Assembly (NCBI RefSeq): GCF_900111395.1
Contig: NZ_FOHV01000005.1
Location: forward strand, 1 to 64,000
Length of the DNA stretch: 64,000 nt
Direction of reading: 5' to 3'
Source: Thorsellia anophelis DSM 18579
GTDB lineage: Bacteria > Pseudomonadota > Gammaproteobacteria > Enterobacterales > Thorselliaceae
Shown: piece by piece, positions 61,511 to 64,000 of the stretch
How positions within the stretch are numbered: position 1 is the first letter of the stretch
Layout: every line of letters starts with the position of its first letter
Notes under the pieces: model-generated
What the model was told of the DNA's origin: nothing
The model's input: only the letters and a program-made list of their open reading frames with translations
Database searches by the model: none
Translations under genes and position numbers: made by a program

Positions 61511-62101
61511 ATGAATAAATTATATATGACAATAAAAGATAAAGGTTTAACGATACTTTTAATCTTAGTTGCGTTAACTCTCATAGGTATCAAGTTTGCA
61601 GATATGGATACTAATGATAATCTTAATGAAGAGCCAAACGAAGACTCACCAACTTATATAGCTACGGAGACTAAAACTCTTGCTTATGACGAGTTAGGTA
61701 AACTATCACATGAATTATTAGCTAAATTTGCTAAAAACCGTGCTGATTCTGGTAAAAGTGAATTGAAAGATCCTATTCTTATCATTTTTGGAGAAACTGG
61801 TAAGCCAGATTGGAAAGTCAGTGCTGAACGTGCTGATATTGATGAAAATAGGCTTCTTTTTTTACAAGGAAATGTAAAGGTTAACCGCCTAGAAGCAGTT
61901 GCAATATTAGATAATATTGTTACAGAATCTGCATCAATTGATTTAAATACTCAAGATATTATGAGTGAAGTTGCGGTGACACTAGAGGGTGATGGTTTTT
62001 CTTCTAAAGGCAATGGGCTGATAGGAAATATAAAATCACAACAAGCAAAATTATTGAACAATGTCATGTCAATTTATCAACCACAAACTGCCACAAACTG
62101 A
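61511..62101 (+). CDS. lptC: LPS export protein LptC
   Basis: 196 residues from the ATG at 61511; the frame is open into kdsC from 61460. One N-terminal membrane segment (LTILLILVALTLIGIKFADM) and a periplasmic beta-jellyroll with LFGETGKPDWKVSAERADID-like sequence and LFLQGNVKVNRL. LptC passes LPS from LptBFG to LptA. Divergent in sequence but fixed by context. Confidence 0.9.
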   Translation: MNKLYMTIKDKGLTILLILVALTLIGIKFADMDTNDNLNEEPNEDSPTYIATETKTLAYDELGKLSHELLAKFAKNRADSGKSELKDPILIIFGETGKPDWKVSAERADIDENRLLFLQGNVKVNRLEAVAILDNIVTESASIDLNTQDIMSEVAVTLEGDGFSSKGNGLIGNIKSQQAKLLNNVMSIYQPQTATN

Positions 62102-62212
62102 TAGTAAACTAACAAATTGATCAAAGTTTAGTCACGTAAAATTAAAATAGGTGTTTTACTGCACTAATTGTAATAAGATAGATTAATTGATAGCCAAAAA
62201 CAGGATTATAAC

Positions 62213-62770
62213 GTGAATAAAAATAGTCAAACTCCCCCTCTTTTTTACAGTTATGCTACACAGCTCAAATTGATTAAACATTCTATTGTTTTAATCACCA
62301 TATTATTTGGTTTCACAAACCAATCAGTTGCCAAGACTGGCGATACTGAACAGCCTATGCATATTTCCTCTAACAGTCAATCATTAGACATTACGAATAA
62401 TATCGCAACCTTCACTGACTCGGTTGTCATTACCCAAGGTTCAATTAATATTATTGCAGATAAAGTCGTTGTCACGACGCCTAATGGTGATCAAACCAAA
62501 GCAGTTGTTGATGCTTATGGTTCACCTTTAAAATTTTCTCAACTACAAGATGATGGAAAACCAATTGAAGGCCATGCAAACCAAATGCGTTATGAGTTAG
62601 AAATTGAAAAAATCACGCTAACTGGTAACGCTTTTATCTCACAACTAGATAGTAACGTTAAAGGTGATAAAATTGTCTATCTTGTAAAAGAACAAAAAAT
62701 GGAAGCGAAAGGTGATAGAGTCATTACCATATTGAATCCTAAACAGATTCAAGAAAACGATAAACCCTAG
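62213..62770 (+). CDS. lptA: LPS transport periplasmic protein LptA
   Basis: 185 residues from a GTG with AGGA upstream. A long basic n-region precedes the signal segment (SIVLITILFGFTNQSVAKTG). The OstA-type domain follows: QPMHISSNSQSLDITNNIAT, FTDSVVITQGSINIIADKVV, EGHANQMRYELEIEKITLTG. It forms the periplasmic bridge that carries LPS to LptD. Confidence 0.93.
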   Translation: MNKNSQTPPLFYSYATQLKLIKHSIVLITILFGFTNQSVAKTGDTEQPMHISSNSQSLDITNNIATFTDSVVITQGSINIIADKVVVTTPNGDQTKAVVDAYGSPLKFSQLQDDGKPIEGHANQMRYELEIEKITLTGNAFISQLDSNVKGDKIVYLVKEQKMEAKGDRVITILNPKQIQENDKP

Positions 62771-62843
62771 CTATGTTTAGATTTCAGTAACTCAACCGTT
62801 TAAAGTACATATTTGCTATCACATTATTATATATAGGACAGAA

Positions 62844-63575
62844 ATGGAATCATCCACACTTATTGCTGAAAACTTAGCAAAATCATATAAAAATAGACAA
62901 GTTGTTAAAGATGTCAGCCTTGAAGTTAAGTCAGGTGAAATAGTGGGGTTACTTGGGCCAAACGGCGCAGGTAAAACAACAACATTCTATATGGTAGTTG
63001 GTATTGTCGCCCGTGATTCAGGTAGAATTTTAATTAATGGCAATGACATAACTCACTTACCTTTACATGAACGAGCAAGATTAGGTATTGGTTATTTGCC
63101 ACAAGAAGCATCTATTTTTAGGAGATTAAGTGTCATTAATAATCTAATGGCAGTGCTGGAACTGAGAAAAGACCTCGATCATAAACAACGCTTATTGCGT
63201 GCAGATGAACTATTAGAAGAATTTCATGTCAGCCATTTACGAAACAGTCTAGGTCAAGCACTCTCAGGTGGAGAACGCAGGCGAGTTGAAATTGCGCGTG
63301 CACTTGCTGCGAATCCTAAATTTATTTTGCTTGATGAACCATTTGCGGGTGTTGACCCTATTTCAGTAATTGATATTAAAAATATCATTGTGCATTTGAA
63401 AAAAAGTGGTTTAGGTGTACTAATAACCGATCATAATGTAAGAGAAACCTTAGATGTATGTGAGCATGCTTATATTGTGAGCCAAGGACATTTGATTGCT
63501 AAAGGGACCCCAGATGAAATCTTAGAAGATGAGGAAGTCAAACGCGTATACCTTGGTGAAGATTTTAAACTTTAG
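62844..63575 (+). CDS. lptB: LPS export ABC ATPase LptB
   Basis: 243 residues (E. coli 241). Walker [17 protein letters not shown], signature [16 protein letters not shown], Walker [16 protein letters not shown] and H-loop ITDHN are intact, and the C-terminal [18 protein letters not shown] is typical. It powers LPS extraction with LptF and LptG. Confidence 0.97.
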   Translation: MESSTLIAENLAKSYKNRQVVKDVSLEVKSGEIVGLLGPNGAGKTTTFYMVVGIVARDSGRILINGNDITHLPLHERARLGIGYLPQEASIFRRLSVINNLMAVLELRKDLDHKQRLLRADELLEEFHVSHLRNSLGQALSGGERRRVEIARALAANPKFILLDEPFAGVDPISVIDIKNIIVHLKKSGLGVLITDHNVRETLDVCEHAYIVSQGHLIAKGTPDEILEDEEVKRVYLGEDFKL

Positions 63576-63594
63576 ATTACGTTGACATTTTGAT

Positions 63595-64000
63595 ATGAAA
63601 AACACACTGCAACTTAGAACTAGTCAACAATTAGCTTTCACACCTCAGTTGCAGCAGTCATTACAATTCCTCCAGCTCTCCTCTTTAGAGTTAGAACAAA
63701 CTCTTAACGCTTTAATCATAGAAAATCCATTTTTAACCTTAGAGCATGATTCAGATAAATATTTACATGACCCAGTTGATGATGGTCCACTGACTTATGA
63801 CAGTGAAATATTACCAATCGATACGCATCTACACGAAGATGAAATAAGTAATACTTACCTAGAACCTTCTGTTTCTGAGGCGATTGAAACCCAAAATTTA
63901 GCTGAATTACCGCTAGATTCACAGTGGGAGGATCACTACCAGGATGACTTTGATGTTACTCAGCGGCATGATTTAGACTCATTAGGTGTTAAAAAAGATG
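63595..64000 (+). CDS. rpoN: RNA polymerase sigma-54 factor (partial, runs off right edge)
   Basis: The ATG at 63595 starts MKNTLQLRTSQQLAFTPQLQ then QSLQFLQLSSLELEQTLNAL, the glutamine- and leucine-rich region I that binds enhancer-activated ATPases. Region II (from about residue 50) is acidic. 135 codons are inside the window. Directly after lptB, as in E. coli. Confidence 0.96.
   Translation, partial: MKNTLQLRTSQQLAFTPQLQQSLQFLQLSSLELEQTLNALIIENPFLTLEHDSDKYLHDPVDDGPLTYDSEILPIDTHLHEDEISNTYLEPSVSEAIETQNLAELPLDSQWEDHYQDDFDVTQRHDLDSLGVKKD

Overview
The window reads as chromosomal DNA of an AT-rich gammaproteobacterium close to the Enterobacterales/Pasteurellales/Orbales group. The main evidence is gene order shared with Escherichia coli: ygfB-pepP-ubiH-ubiI divergent from zapA-ssrS-fau; rsmD divergent from ftsY-ftsE-ftsX-rpoH; dusB-fis; prfB-lysS; murA-ibaG-mlaBCDEF divergent from kdsD-kdsC-lptC-lptA-lptB-rpoN. 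TmaR (YeeX) and an IgaA/UmoB-like protein also point to the enterobacterial side. The genus cannot be named from sequence alone; Orbaceae is a guess that fits the base composition.

Layout. Positions 1-4100 are accessory: a truncated IS3-type OrfA, a GIY-YIG protein, a PD-(D/E)XK/DUF5655 protein, about 1.2 kb with no recognisable gene, and a broken tyrosine integrase next to the 3' end of yicC, a known island integration site. Positions 4100-20200 are core genes (yicC, ubiquinone hydroxylases, pepP, ygfB, zapA, 6S RNA, fau, an AGCS amino-acid transporter, sseB, pepB) interrupted by two dead IS200/IS605 elements and an unknown secreted 550-residue protein. Positions 20500-30500 hold gyrB, a deoR-deoB unit with two near-identical palindromic operators, a PACE efflux protein, two tandem paralogous lipoproteins, and dusB-fis. 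Positions 30700-41200 hold rpoH-ftsX-ftsE-ftsY, rsmD, an IgaA-like membrane protein, a gamma-carbonic anhydrase, aroE and lpxL. Positions 41200-50200 hold a third, miniature IS200/IS605 remnant, lysS, prfB with its programmed +1 frameshift, a 28-residue membrane peptide, a secreted coiled-coil protein with a lipoprotein, tmaR, sbcB and a candidate structured RNA. Positions 50200-64000 hold maeB, serB, and the two outer-membrane lipid systems: mla (phospholipid retrograde transport) and kds/lpt (Kdo synthesis and LPS export), ending in a partial rpoN.

How the genes work together. Three groups serve the envelope: LpxL, KdsD, KdsC and LptCAB make and export lipopolysaccharide; MlaB-F keep the outer leaflet free of phospholipid; MurA, FtsEX, FtsY and ZapA connect wall synthesis, division and membrane targeting. 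A strong Fur-box-like sequence just upstream of kdsD may link Kdo synthesis to iron.

I found no complete mobile element, no CRISPR array and no tRNA. The best candidates for undescribed biology are the two-nuclease pair in the yicC island, the tandem lipoproteins with a shared C-x22-C domain, the secreted protein between ubiH and ubiI, the coiled-coil/lipoprotein/small-peptide cluster after prfB, and the UUCG-loop RNA candidate near 50000. All assignments are from reading the sequence; no database search was run.
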